A stretch of 64,000 nt of DNA from Bacillus tuaregi (lineage in GTDB: Bacteria; Bacillota; Bacilli; Bacillales; Cytobacillaceae), in assembly GCF_900104575.1 (NCBI RefSeq), contig NZ_LT629730.1, positions 62,001 through 126,000 on the forward strand, given 5' to 3'. This document shows, in pieces, positions 16,475 through 23,915 of the stretch (position 1 is the stretch's first letter; each line of letters begins with the position of its first letter). A program made the translations under genes and the position numbers. Under the pieces are notes generated by a model. That model did not search any database. It saw only the letters and a program-made list of their open reading frames with translations, and was not told the DNA's origin.

Positions 16475-17168
16475 GTAAGTATCCCTCCTTTAAAGAGTAA
16501 TCAATGATTCCTGGATTTATTTAAGGAGTGAAATTCCTTCAAGCTCGTGGGAAGAGCAATACAAACGCTTTTTGATCGACTTCAGATTAGTACCGTAATT
16601 ATAACAAGGTTTCCGAATTTTAACAGGGGAAAAACGAATGGTCTGTCACGAATCCGGATTACTTATTTTAGGAAGTTAAAAATGAAGAATAATAATTCTG
16701 AAAAATAAATCAAAATGAAGAGAAGTTATCGTCATTTTCTTACTAAAATTATAACAGACTACCGTAACGTTGATAATAAATTCTAATAATAATAATTTCT
16801 CATTAATGAATTGACAGTATGGTCACCTATGTGATAATTTATGCATGTAGTAATAAAAAATAATTATTGTAATAATTTTTTATTACATTTCCTAAGAAAA
16901 AACTAGAATCATAATCGCTTATTAAACAAATTACTTCATCTAAAGTTCAAAATCAGTACGAATAACAATTGATTGTTTATTTTTTTTTGACTATCGTTGA
17001 AAACCTTTACATAGCGGTTGCTGTTGTTGCCATTACCCGCATACTCAAGCTGATAATAGCAGGTCATACGGCCACGATTGGGAAGTAGTATTTTTGCAGG
17101 GATAATGACAACCCATATGGATGGCTCATTCTAGTAACTGGTATGGCAACTACGAGGAGGAATCGAAT
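16475..17168. promoter_or_regulatory. Serine operon control region and long leader
   Basis: About 690 bp without a gene. A SigA promoter reads TTGACA (16811-16816), 16 bp, GATAAT (16833-16838), so the leader before sdaAB is about 320 nt. A large inverted repeat (GTAATAAAAAAT... with ...ATTTTTTATTAC, 16850-16886) covers the predicted start site and could be the regulator's operator. A 13/14 cre match lies at 16998-17011. The rest is AT-rich with no recognised riboswitch. Confidence 0.55.
16998..17011 (+). promoter_or_regulatory. Candidate CcpA cre site in the sda leader
   Basis: TGAAAACCTTTACA matches 13 of 14 positions of TGWAARCGYTWNCW. Its place about 150 bp downstream of the predicted start site would make it a roadblock-type site. 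Confidence 0.5.
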
Positions 17169-17867
17169 ATGAACATGAATGTAGTACCTATTAAGAAGAA
17201 AAAAGTTGTTAATTATAAAAGCTGTTTTGATGTCATTGGCCCGGTTATGATCGGACCCTCCAGCTCACATACGGCAGGTGCATTAGAGATTGGAGCCGTT
17301 GCGAATAAATTATTACAGGGTGTTCCGGAAAAAGTGGTGGTAAAGTATTATGAATCCTTTGCAGAAACGCATAAAGGACATGGAACGGATTTTGCAATTA
17401 TCGCTGGTATATTAGGCTTTGCTACCGATGATAGTCGAGTGCCTGACGCTATTAAAATAGCAGAATCTCAGGGGATTGAGATTACTTTTATAGAAGAAGC
17501 AGGTGATAGTCCTGCTGGTCACCCTAATACAGCCGATGTTTATCTCGAGGGTGAGAATCGAAGCATTCGAGTATTGGGGACTTCAGTCGGTGGCGGATTA
17601 ATTGAAGTCAAGCACATTGAAGTGGACGGATTTAGCTTAAGCCTTCAAGGTCCATTGCCCATTATGCTGGCCATTTCTGAAAAAGAAGACCTAGAATTCG
17701 TCTTACGCAGAATCCTTAAACAACATCATGTGGAAATTAACCACTTTAACACGTTAGAAAATGATGGGAAACATTTATATGCAATTGCATTAGACTCTCA
17801 ACTAAATAGTGAAGTTCAGCAGGAATTGAAAACAATTAGCACTTCAGCTAATATCATTATTCTTTAA
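17169..17867 (+). CDS. sdaAB: L-serine dehydratase, iron-sulfur, beta subunit
   Basis: About 232 residues. The family signature DVIGPVMIGPSSSHTAGALEIG is at the N-terminus and SFAETHKGHGTDFAIIAGILGF follows. A C-terminal ACT-like region (about 155-230) contains SEKEDLEFVLRRILKQHHVEINHFN. With SdaAA it deaminates L-serine to pyruvate and ammonia. I chose ATG 17169 because GAGGAGG stands 8 nt upstream; the longer frame from 17121 has no such site. The stop codon TAA at 17865-17867 is part of repeat R1 copy C, which separates it from sdaAA. Confidence 0.92.
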   Translation: MNMNVVPIKKKKVVNYKSCFDVIGPVMIGPSSSHTAGALEIGAVANKLLQGVPEKVVVKYYESFAETHKGHGTDFAIIAGILGFATDDSRVPDAIKIAESQGIEITFIEEAGDSPAGHPNTADVYLEGENRSIRVLGTSVGGGLIEVKHIEVDGFSLSLQGPLPIMLAISEKEDLEFVLRRILKQHHVEINHFNTLENDGKHLYAIALDSQLNSEVQQELKTISTSANIIIL

Positions 17868-18054
17868 CTTCATTCAGCCAATGCTTTTTGTACCGAAAGC
17901 TTGCGACAGGTACAGAAGTCCACCACTTCTACAAGTGGGGATTCAAACCCCGGCTGAATGAAGTTAAGTCTCCGGCGAGTCTTGGATTTTTATAGGTAGT
18001 TTATCGAGCGAGCTCGATAAAAATCCGGACGCAAATTCGACGGGCGAATTTGAT
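17864..18054 (+). repeat. R1 repeat copy C, between sdaAB and sdaAA
   Basis: It runs from TTAACTTCATTCAGC to GCGAATTTGAT. It has the GTACC...GGTAC hairpin but a deletion fuses the AAGTGGGG hairpin to TTCAAACCCC. It contributes the sdaAB stop codon. There is no target duplication: the flanks are ATTATTC on the left and TAAGATAAGG on the right. Confidence 0.85.
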
Positions 18055-18076
18055 TAAGATAAGGATGTGAAAGCTT

Positions 18077-18973
18077 ATGTACATGTCCATAAAGGAAATT
18101 GTGGATGCGGCTAATGAGAAACAAAAACCGATTTATGCATTAGCAATCGAGCAGGAAATCGAGCAAACGAAAGCTTCATACGAAGAGATTTGGAGCAAAA
18201 TGGAAAAAAATCTCGTGACAATGGAAAATGCCGTAAAGAGAAGCATCGAGGGCGACGGAGTTTTTTCTCCAACCGGTTTAACTGGAGGAGATGCTGTAAA
18301 AATAAAAAAATATCGTGAAGCAGGAAAAACTCTTTCTGGAGATTCAATGATGTTCGGAGTCCAGAACGCTTTCGGTGTCAACGAGGTCAATGCAGCGATG
18401 GGAGTCATTTGTGCGACTCCAACAGCAGGTGCAAGTGGGACAATCCCTGGAGTACTCTTTAGTATTCAAGATCAATTACAGCTAACACATGAGGATAAGG
18501 TCCATTTTCTATTCACTACCGCTTTATTAGGAATGGTTGTCGCGAATAACGCCTGTATTTCCGGGGCTTTTGGTGGATGTCAGGCCGAAGTAGGAAGTGC
18601 CTCAGCCATGGCAGCGGCCGCAGCAGTAGAAGCCGCCGGTGGAACACCGCAGCAATCCTCTGAAGCCTTCTCAACCGCGCTTCAAAATTTACTTGGTTTA
18701 GTATGTGATCCGGTTGCGGGCTTGGTCGAAATTCCATGTGTGAAGCGAAATGCAGTCGGAACAGCTAATGCCTTAGTCGCCGCGGATATTGCGCTTGCCG
18801 GCGTAACGAATGTTATCAATGCCGACGAGGTGGTTGAAGCGATGTTTAGAGTAGGAAGACAGATGCCTCGAGAATTAAGAGAAACCGGTCTAGGCGGAGT
18901 GGCTGCCACACCTACAGGAATTGCGATTAAAAGTAAAATTTTTGGAGACAAGTTTATTAAAAAAGATCGGTAA
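18077..18973 (+). CDS. sdaAA: L-serine dehydratase, iron-sulfur, alpha subunit
   Basis: 298 residues. The alpha chain carries the 4Fe-4S cluster that activates serine. Cysteines lie at about 160 (NNACISG), 168 (GGCQAEVGSA), 210 (LVCDPVAGL) and 221 (EIPCVKRN). By comparison with structurally studied serine dehydratases the last three are the cluster ligands. The oxygen-labile cluster fits a catabolic, low-oxygen role. It follows sdaAB after an R1 repeat; AAGGATGTGAA stands before the ATG. Confidence 0.93.
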   Translation: MYMSIKEIVDAANEKQKPIYALAIEQEIEQTKASYEEIWSKMEKNLVTMENAVKRSIEGDGVFSPTGLTGGDAVKIKKYREAGKTLSGDSMMFGVQNAFGVNEVNAAMGVICATPTAGASGTIPGVLFSIQDQLQLTHEDKVHFLFTTALLGMVVANNACISGAFGGCQAEVGSASAMAAAAAVEAAGGTPQQSSEAFSTALQNLLGLVCDPVAGLVEIPCVKRNAVGTANALVAADIALAGVTNVINADEVVEAMFRVGRQMPRELRETGLGGVAATPTGIAIKSKIFGDKFIKKDR

Positions 18974-19016
18974 TGAGAAAAAGTAATGCTAGAAAATAAT
19001 TTTCATTGATAGGTAA

Positions 19017-19130
19017 GAATGATAGACATCAAGAACGATTTCGCTATTTCCTTGTGATCATCCATGTGGATGATTCACCTAGGCTTACCAGGGGTTATCG
19101 GGAATCGATTTCGTGTCCTGTCTATCATGA
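19017..19130 (+). other. Candidate structured RNA element before the serine permease
   Basis: ATGATAGACA (19019-19028) and TGTCTATCAT (19119-19128) are perfect complements enclosing about 90 nt. Inside is an 8-bp hairpin, ATCATCCA/TGGATGAT, with a 2-nt loop, plus GGCTTACCAGGGGTTATCGGG. No terminator T-run follows. This closed multi-helix shape resembles a cis-regulatory leader, but I could not match it to a known riboswitch class. Confidence 0.4.
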
Positions 19131-19162
19131 TTATTCATATAAGCATAGCTTATTAGTTTTTA

Positions 19163-19176
19163 TGTAAACGCAAACA
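19163..19176 (+). promoter_or_regulatory. Candidate CcpA cre site before the serine permease
   Basis: TGTAAACGCAAACA matches 13 of 14 consensus cre positions. It lies 39 bp before the permease start codon, so CcpA could block readthrough or a local promoter. Confidence 0.55.
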
Positions 19177-19214
19177 ACTCAATTGGATGAAATCTTAAGG
19201 AGGATATCATAGTT

Positions 19215-20525
19215 ATGTATGGGAATACAGCGAGACAACTAGAATATCAAGAGCAAGTTGAAGAAAAAAAATTACCAGACCCCAAAAAGTGGCACAAACA
19301 AGATACGACCTGGGCATTGAGCCTTTTTGGAACAGCCATTGGTGCCGGCGTTCTCTTTCTACCGATTAATGCAGGATCAGGTGGTTTATTTTCACTCTTA
19401 TTAATTACCGTGCTTGCCTTTCCGGTTATGTATTACTCACATAGAGCGCTTGCCAAAATGATTTATGGCTCCAATTCGGCTGAAGAGGGGATCACAGGGA
19501 CTATTAGAGAGTATTTTGGAAATGGAGCCAGTAAGGTTTTTAACCTCGTATTCTTCATCTCGATTTATACGATTGTCCTGATGTATTCAGTTGCCCTAAC
19601 CAATACGGCAAGTAGTTTTATCGTGCATCAATTGCACCTACCAGAGCCGCCAAGAGCGATTTTATCACTTGTATTAGTACTTGGTCTTATTGCTATCCTA
19701 AACTTTGGTCAAGATATTACGGTAAAAGTGATGAGTATGCTTGTCTATCCTTTTATCATTTCTCTGCTTTTTATCGCCATTTCTTTAATTCCAAAGTGGA
19801 ATACGTCGATGCTTAGTTTTTCAAGTGTTTCGACTGCGACAACAGGTGCAGGATATTTCAATATGGTATGGTTGATTTTACCGATTATCGTATTCTCGTT
19901 TAACCATTCACCTATTATCTCCTCCTTTGTTATGAAGCAAAGGGAAACCTATGGATTAGCGGCTGTTGACGCGAAATGTGCTCAAATTCAAAAGGTATGT
20001 TATATCATGACGTTCGCTGTTGTTATGTTCTTCGTATGGAGCAGTGTCTTGAGCTTAACGCCAAATGATTTGATGATGGCAAAAGAACAGAACTTGACGA
20101 TTCTTTCTTATCTTGCGAATGAGCTGAATTCACCCTTAATCGCGATTGCCGCTCCGATTATTGCTTTTGTCGCGATTACAAAGTCTTTCCTTGGTCATTA
20201 TGTAGGGGCATACGAGGTTATGCGTGACATGATTATCGAGACGGGTAAAGCACGCGGAAAAAACATTCAAGAAAAAACAGTTAAGATGATTATTCTTACA
20301 TTTGTTGTCTTAACATGCTGGTATGTTGCTTATGCCAACCCAAGTATTCTTGGGCTGATTGATTCACTTAGCGGACCGCTAGTAGCTGCTATTTTATGTG
20401 TGCTACCAATGTATGCCATCCGTAAAGTTCCTGCGTTAGCAAAATACAGAGGGAAATTTAGCAATGTATTTGTTATTATTGTAGGTGTCCTAACGGTCTT
20501 AGCAAGTGTGAAATCATTATTCTAA
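19215..20525 (+). CDS. sdaC: Serine/threonine permease, SdaC/TdcC (HAAAP) family
   Basis: 436 residues with about eleven membrane spans after a hydrophilic N-terminus. The conserved opening TTWALSLFGTAIGAGVLFLPINAGSGG is the HAAAP substrate-site motif seen in SdaC and TdcC proton- or sodium-coupled serine and threonine carriers. ATCTTAAGGAGGATATCAT provides the ribosome site. It lies downstream of sdaAB-sdaAA and upstream of a second serine-lyase-like gene, so serine is the likely substrate. A terminator follows at 20765-20817, beyond R1 copy D. Confidence 0.9.
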   Translation: MYGNTARQLEYQEQVEEKKLPDPKKWHKQDTTWALSLFGTAIGAGVLFLPINAGSGGLFSLLLITVLAFPVMYYSHRALAKMIYGSNSAEEGITGTIREYFGNGASKVFNLVFFISIYTIVLMYSVALTNTASSFIVHQLHLPEPPRAILSLVLVLGLIAILNFGQDITVKVMSMLVYPFIISLLFIAISLIPKWNTSMLSFSSVSTATTGAGYFNMVWLILPIIVFSFNHSPIISSFVMKQRETYGLAAVDAKCAQIQKVCYIMTFAVVMFFVWSSVLSLTPNDLMMAKEQNLTILSYLANELNSPLIAIAAPIIAFVAITKSFLGHYVGAYEVMRDMIIETGKARGKNIQEKTVKMIILTFVVLTCWYVAYANPSILGLIDSLSGPLVAAILCVLPMYAIRKVPALAKYRGKFSNVFVIIVGVLTVLASVKSLF

Positions 20526-20526
20526 T

Positions 20527-20753
20527 TTAACTTCATTCAGCAAATGCTTTTTGTACCGAAAGCTTGCGACAGGTACAGAAGTCCTCCATTTCTACAAGTG
20601 GGGGATGAATGCAAATCGTACTTCGATTCAGTGGGGGTTCAAACCCCGGCTGAATGAAGTTAAGCCTCCGGCGGATGTCATGGATTTTTTAGGGGTAATT
20701 TATCGAGCGAGCTCGATAAAAATCCGGACGCAAATTCGACGAGCGAATTTGAT
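20527..20753 (+). repeat. R1 repeat copy D (longest, 227 bp)
   Basis: The fullest R1 copy. In order: TTAACTTCATTCAGC, a GTACC/GGTAC hairpin, CTCCATTT/AAGTGGGG, GATTCAG, GGGGTTCAAACCCC, the complementary CTGAATGAAGTTAA, CCTCCGGCGG, a hairpin TTTATCGAG/CTCGATAAA, ATCCGGACG, then CAAATTCG/CGAATTTG and terminal GAT. It sits 1 nt after the permease stop. Short open frames within it are not genes. Confidence 0.85.
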
Positions 20754-20764
20754 TCCTTTTTTCC

Positions 20765-20817
20765 TGAGCTTGATCAGATTGCTTGTTATAGGCATCTGAT
20801 AAAGCTCTCTTTTTATT
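20765..20817 (+). terminator. Terminator after the serine permease
   Basis: GAGCTTGATCAGAT pairs with ATCTGATAAAGCTC (one bulge) and is followed by TCTTTTTATT. Confidence 0.75.
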
Positions 20818-21031
20818 AGTATCCTATTCGCATGAATCCCATGCCATAGTGAAAGATAAGAAAATAATACTTTTGATTTGGTAAAAGAGGAATAGCACGT
20901 TCGAACAGTCCCTATTCGTTTAGGCTCTGTTTAGCTTGAAAAAGGGTTATCAGGATGCGGGGAGCCATTTTTTCAAAATGAAAAACGGCTGAATTCATGC
21001 CCTGTAGCATTCAGAGCCGCATCATTAGTGC
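20818..21031. other. Intergenic sequence between two R1 copies
   Basis: No gene is seen. A hairpin CGGCTGAAT...ATTCAGAGCCG occurs near 20985-21020. AT-rich sequence around 20860-20890 may hold a promoter for the gene downstream of copy E, but no clear -35/-10 pair stands out. Confidence 0.4.
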
Positions 21032-21223
21032 TTAACTTCATTCAGCCAATGCTTTTTGTACCGAGAGCTTGCGACAGGTACAGAGAGCCTCCACTTCTAC
21101 AAGTGGGGATTCAAACCCCGGCTGAATGAAGTTAAGCCTCCGGCGAGTCTTGCGATTTTTATAGGTAGTTTATCGAGCGAGCTCGATAAAAATCCGGACG
21201 CAAATTCGACGGGCAAATTTGAT
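21032..21223 (+). repeat. R1 repeat copy E
   Basis: 192 bp, with the same internal deletion as copy C (AAGTGGGG joined to TTCAAACCCC), so C and E share a more recent ancestor. One arm of the terminal hairpin has a G-to-A change (GGGCAAATTTG). It ends 28 bp before the next start codon, directly upstream of its ribosome binding site region. Confidence 0.85.
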
Positions 21224-21251
21224 CAATGCCTTAGTTTGAAGGAGTGATACT

Positions 21252-22733
21252 ATGTCTTTTAAAAATTTGCAGGAGTTAGTGGAAACGGCTGCGCGCGAGA
21301 ATACAACCATTGCAGAATTAATGATAAAAACCGAAGAGGCAGAGAAGGGTTTATCGAGAGCGGCGATTATCGAGAAAAAATCCGAGCTGTTTACCGTCAT
21401 TGAGGAGGCTGTTCGCAGAGGAACAGAGAGTCCGGTCGTGTCTCGTGCATGCCAAACAGGGGGAGATGGCAACCGACTTTATGTGTATGCGAATGAAGGG
21501 AACACCTTTGTCCACTCTAGCACTCTGCAGGCTGCAGCCAATGCACTTGCCGTATCAGAGGTGAATGAGGCGATTGGCAGGATTGCCGCAACCCCAACGG
21601 TAGGCTCGACGGGGATTTTACCGGCTGTCCTTGTACATGCCCTTGACAGCGGAAGATTTACTCGTGACCAGATTGTGTTATCGACGTTTACAGCTTCTGC
21701 ATTGGGCCTAGTAATCGCCAATCGAGCCTCGATTTCAAGGACGGAGGGCGATTGTCAGGTTGAAATTGGATCGGCGACGGCCATGGCTGCCGGTACGCTA
21801 GTCGAATTAGCCGGCGGAACACCGGAGCAGGTAGGGCATGCGGTTGGGATTGCTTTAAAACATTCATTGGGATTGGTTTATGCTCCTTTTGAGAGAAAGG
21901 CGGAAATTTCGTGTATCTATCACACCGGGCTACCGGCCATTACCGCACTTGCTGCGGCAGATATGGCATTAGCAGGGGTGGTTTGCCACATCCCTGCCGA
22001 TGAAATCATTCAATTAATGCGTGAAGGCAGAAAACCACTGACTGAATTATTTGGTGCAGGGGGGCTGGAAGGGTCCCAGCGTGAACAAAGCATCCATGAA
22101 CCCGTCATGGGGGAGCCTTTGAGTGCTCATAAAGCCGGAGCGGCTCGGATTGGTCAGATTGCTTACCAGCTTTTAAATGAAAAGCCTCTATCAGCTAAGT
22201 TCACCTTGATGGGGTCTTTTGCCGAAGCCCAGGAGGGGGACGGGATTGATTTAGCCCTTTTAGCTGGCGTTCTCGGGTTATCCGCAACGGATGATGATAA
22301 GGTGAATGCGAAGGAAGTGGCCGAAAGAAATGGAGTAGTTGTTGAGTTTACCAAACAAGCTCTCGGAAGCCACCATCCAAACACCGTTTTGATTGAGTTA
22401 GCGGGAGAATTACATAAAGTAAAGGTATTGGCCAGCTCTTTAGGTGGCGGTAAAGTGGAGGTTCAGGAGTTTGATGGCTTTCCATTGAAATTTAGTGGTG
22501 AACGACCAACCTTAATCATCCGCCACTCTGACCGCAAAGGCGTCATCGCCGATTTATCGTGGATTATTCAGGAAAAAGGCTGTAACATCGCCCGCATGGG
22601 AAATGAACGCTCCACCCTCAACGGCCCCGCCCTGACCATTTGCGAAGTCGACAATCCCGTCGACGAAAGTCTCCTAGCCATGCTAAAGAGGGAAATACCG
22701 ATCATCGATGAGATTTTGTTAGTGCAGAAGTGA
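21252..22733 (+). CDS. SdaAA-SdaAB-like fusion protein with degenerate cluster motif
   Basis: 493 residues in alpha-then-beta order. Residues 1-270 match SdaAA and about 290-490 match SdaAB with an ACT domain (IIRHSDRKGVIADLSWIIQEKGCNIARM). At the four SdaAA cysteine positions it has Ser160, Cys168, Tyr210 and Cys221, so one accepted cluster ligand (210) is lost. The beta motif GPSSSHTAGA has become GEPLSAHKAGAARIG. GSHHPNT and the NEAIGRIAATPTVGSTG block are kept. It may act on another beta-hydroxy amino acid without a standard 4Fe-4S cluster, or regulate. GAAGGAGTGATACT precedes the ATG. The stop TGA is the first base of an R2 repeat. Confidence 0.8.
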   Translation: MSFKNLQELVETAARENTTIAELMIKTEEAEKGLSRAAIIEKKSELFTVIEEAVRRGTESPVVSRACQTGGDGNRLYVYANEGNTFVHSSTLQAAANALAVSEVNEAIGRIAATPTVGSTGILPAVLVHALDSGRFTRDQIVLSTFTASALGLVIANRASISRTEGDCQVEIGSATAMAAGTLVELAGGTPEQVGHAVGIALKHSLGLVYAPFERKAEISCIYHTGLPAITALAAADMALAGVVCHIPADEIIQLMREGRKPLTELFGAGGLEGSQREQSIHEPVMGEPLSAHKAGAARIGQIAYQLLNEKPLSAKFTLMGSFAEAQEGDGIDLALLAGVLGLSATDDDKVNAKEVAERNGVVVEFTKQALGSHHPNTVLIELAGELHKVKVLASSLGGGKVEVQEFDGFPLKFSGERPTLIIRHSDRKGVIADLSWIIQEKGCNIARMGNERSTLNGPALTICEVDNPVDESLLAMLKREIPIIDEILLVQK

Positions 22734-22850
22734 CAGGCACCACCCGAGTTTTGTCACTATTTGTCGATAACGGGATGCAGGGACAGGTCCGTTGTCTTAT
22801 ACCTTAAATAAGCAAAGCCCTATCCAGATGTTAGCTGATGGATAGGGCTT
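22730..22850 (+). repeat. R2 composite 3' module with terminator
   Basis: It contains GTGACAGGCACCACCCG, TTTGTCACTATTTGTCGATAA, GGGACAGGTCCGTTGTC and a terminator (AAGCCCTATCC, 14-nt loop, GGATAGGGCTT, 22812-22851). The TGA of the first box is the stop codon of the serine-lyase-like gene. Confidence 0.75.
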
Positions 22851-22918
22851 TCATCATTCATTATTTACTTACATATGTGACTTTGTCCTCCATATGAGTC
22901 AGCGGACTGGCCTTCAAA

Positions 22919-23902
22919 TCAGTTCACAAGTTTAAAAAGTTTATCCTTCTCTCCATTTAAATAATGAATAATATTCCAACAGGAGATTTCTTGCAACGCT
23001 TCGAATGACGTTGTTGAGTAAAAGGAAGCGTGTGGTGTGATAATGACGTTTTCACGGTGTGCAAGCGGATGGTTATTTAAATCAGGCGTTTCGTTTATTA
23101 GGATATCCAGGCCTGCAGCACGCACTTTTCCTTTATCCAACGCATCAACCAGGGCATCTTCGTCAACACTTAACCCACGTCCCATATTAATGAAAATAGG
23201 CTTCTTCTCCATTGAATTAAATGCCTTCTTATCAAAAAAACGAATATTACTATTATTTAAATTCATATGATTGGTTATCATATCTGCTTCTTTATAGATT
23301 TCTTCAGGGGATACAAGTTCAACACCTAAATCTGCAGCTAAAGATTTATCTACGTAAGGATCATATGCTATGACTTTTTTGCATAAATGTTTAGCTTTAG
23401 ATGCTACACATCTCCCGATTTTTCCAAACCCAAAAATGCCAAGTGTTTGAGTTTCCATTCTAGGAGAGGGTTTAAAGCTTGCGAAATCCCACCGTGCACG
23501 CTGGTCAACATCTGTAATATAATGCTTATGTCCTTTGTTAAGTGCTAGCATGAATGCAAGTGTTCCTTCGGCAACGTCTTGAGTGCAGTATTCTCCAACA
23601 GGACAAACACCAATTCCGCGAAACGTAGCCTCTTCAATATCTACTGCGTCATACCCTGTAGAATTTAGTGAGATTACTTTTAAATTTGGAGCGTGATTAA
23701 ATGCCTCTTTGTCAAACTGGATAAACGCAGTCAGCAGTGCATCAGCATCTCTTAAATGTTCATAAAACTCTTCCTTATTATTTTCATAATACGAAAACAC
23801 ATCAACCTCAATATGATTTCCCAAGCCTTTTTTTAGTAATTCTATTTCTAACTCATGTGTTGGCATCATACATTCAGGATAATCACTAATAAGGATTTTC
23901 AT
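22919..23902 (-). CDS. D-2-hydroxyacid dehydrogenase family protein
   Basis: About 327 residues. The NAD-binding domain has TLGIFGFGKIGRCVASKAK (about 150-168); the catalytic pattern includes NMGRGLSVDEDALVDAL, AAGLDIL and the His in ITPHASFYS. Typical substrates are D-2-hydroxy or 2-keto acids; the exact one is unknown. ATG 23902 was chosen because GAGGGAGTGAGGT lies upstream. It starts 13 nt after the DDAH-like gene and is last in the carbamoyltransferase operon. A keto acid produced by transamination of ornithine or citrulline is one possible substrate, by inference from context. Confidence 0.85.
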   Translation of the reverse strand: MKILISDYPECMMPTHELEIELLKKGLGNHIEVDVFSYYENNKEEFYEHLRDADALLTAFIQFDKEAFNHAPNLKVISLNSTGYDAVDIEEATFRGIGVCPVGEYCTQDVAEGTLAFMLALNKGHKHYITDVDQRARWDFASFKPSPRMETQTLGIFGFGKIGRCVASKAKHLCKKVIAYDPYVDKSLAADLGVELVSPEEIYKEADMITNHMNLNNSNIRFFDKKAFNSMEKKPIFINMGRGLSVDEDALVDALDKGKVRAAGLDILINETPDLNNHPLAHRENVIITPHASFYSTTSFEALQEISCWNIIHYLNGEKDKLFKLVN

Positions 23903-23915
23903 TACCTCACTCCCT

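Noticed and set aside
16555-16580. cre site upstream of the YheO-type regulator (AAAAAGCGTTTGTA on the minus strand)
   Set aside because: Only 11 of 14 consensus positions match and both key 5' bases are wrong, so it is too weak to report.
20660-20740. Possible c-di-GMP riboswitch (GCCTCCGGC and GGACGCAAA in R1)
   Set aside because: The two short similarities are in the wrong order and spacing, and the conserved GNRA tetraloop helix is missing.
20551-21247. Open frames inside R1 copies encoding repeated peptides such as WGFKPRLNEVKPPA
   Set aside because: They recur wherever R1 occurs, have no ribosome sites, are interrupted differently in each copy and derive from the hairpin sequence itself.
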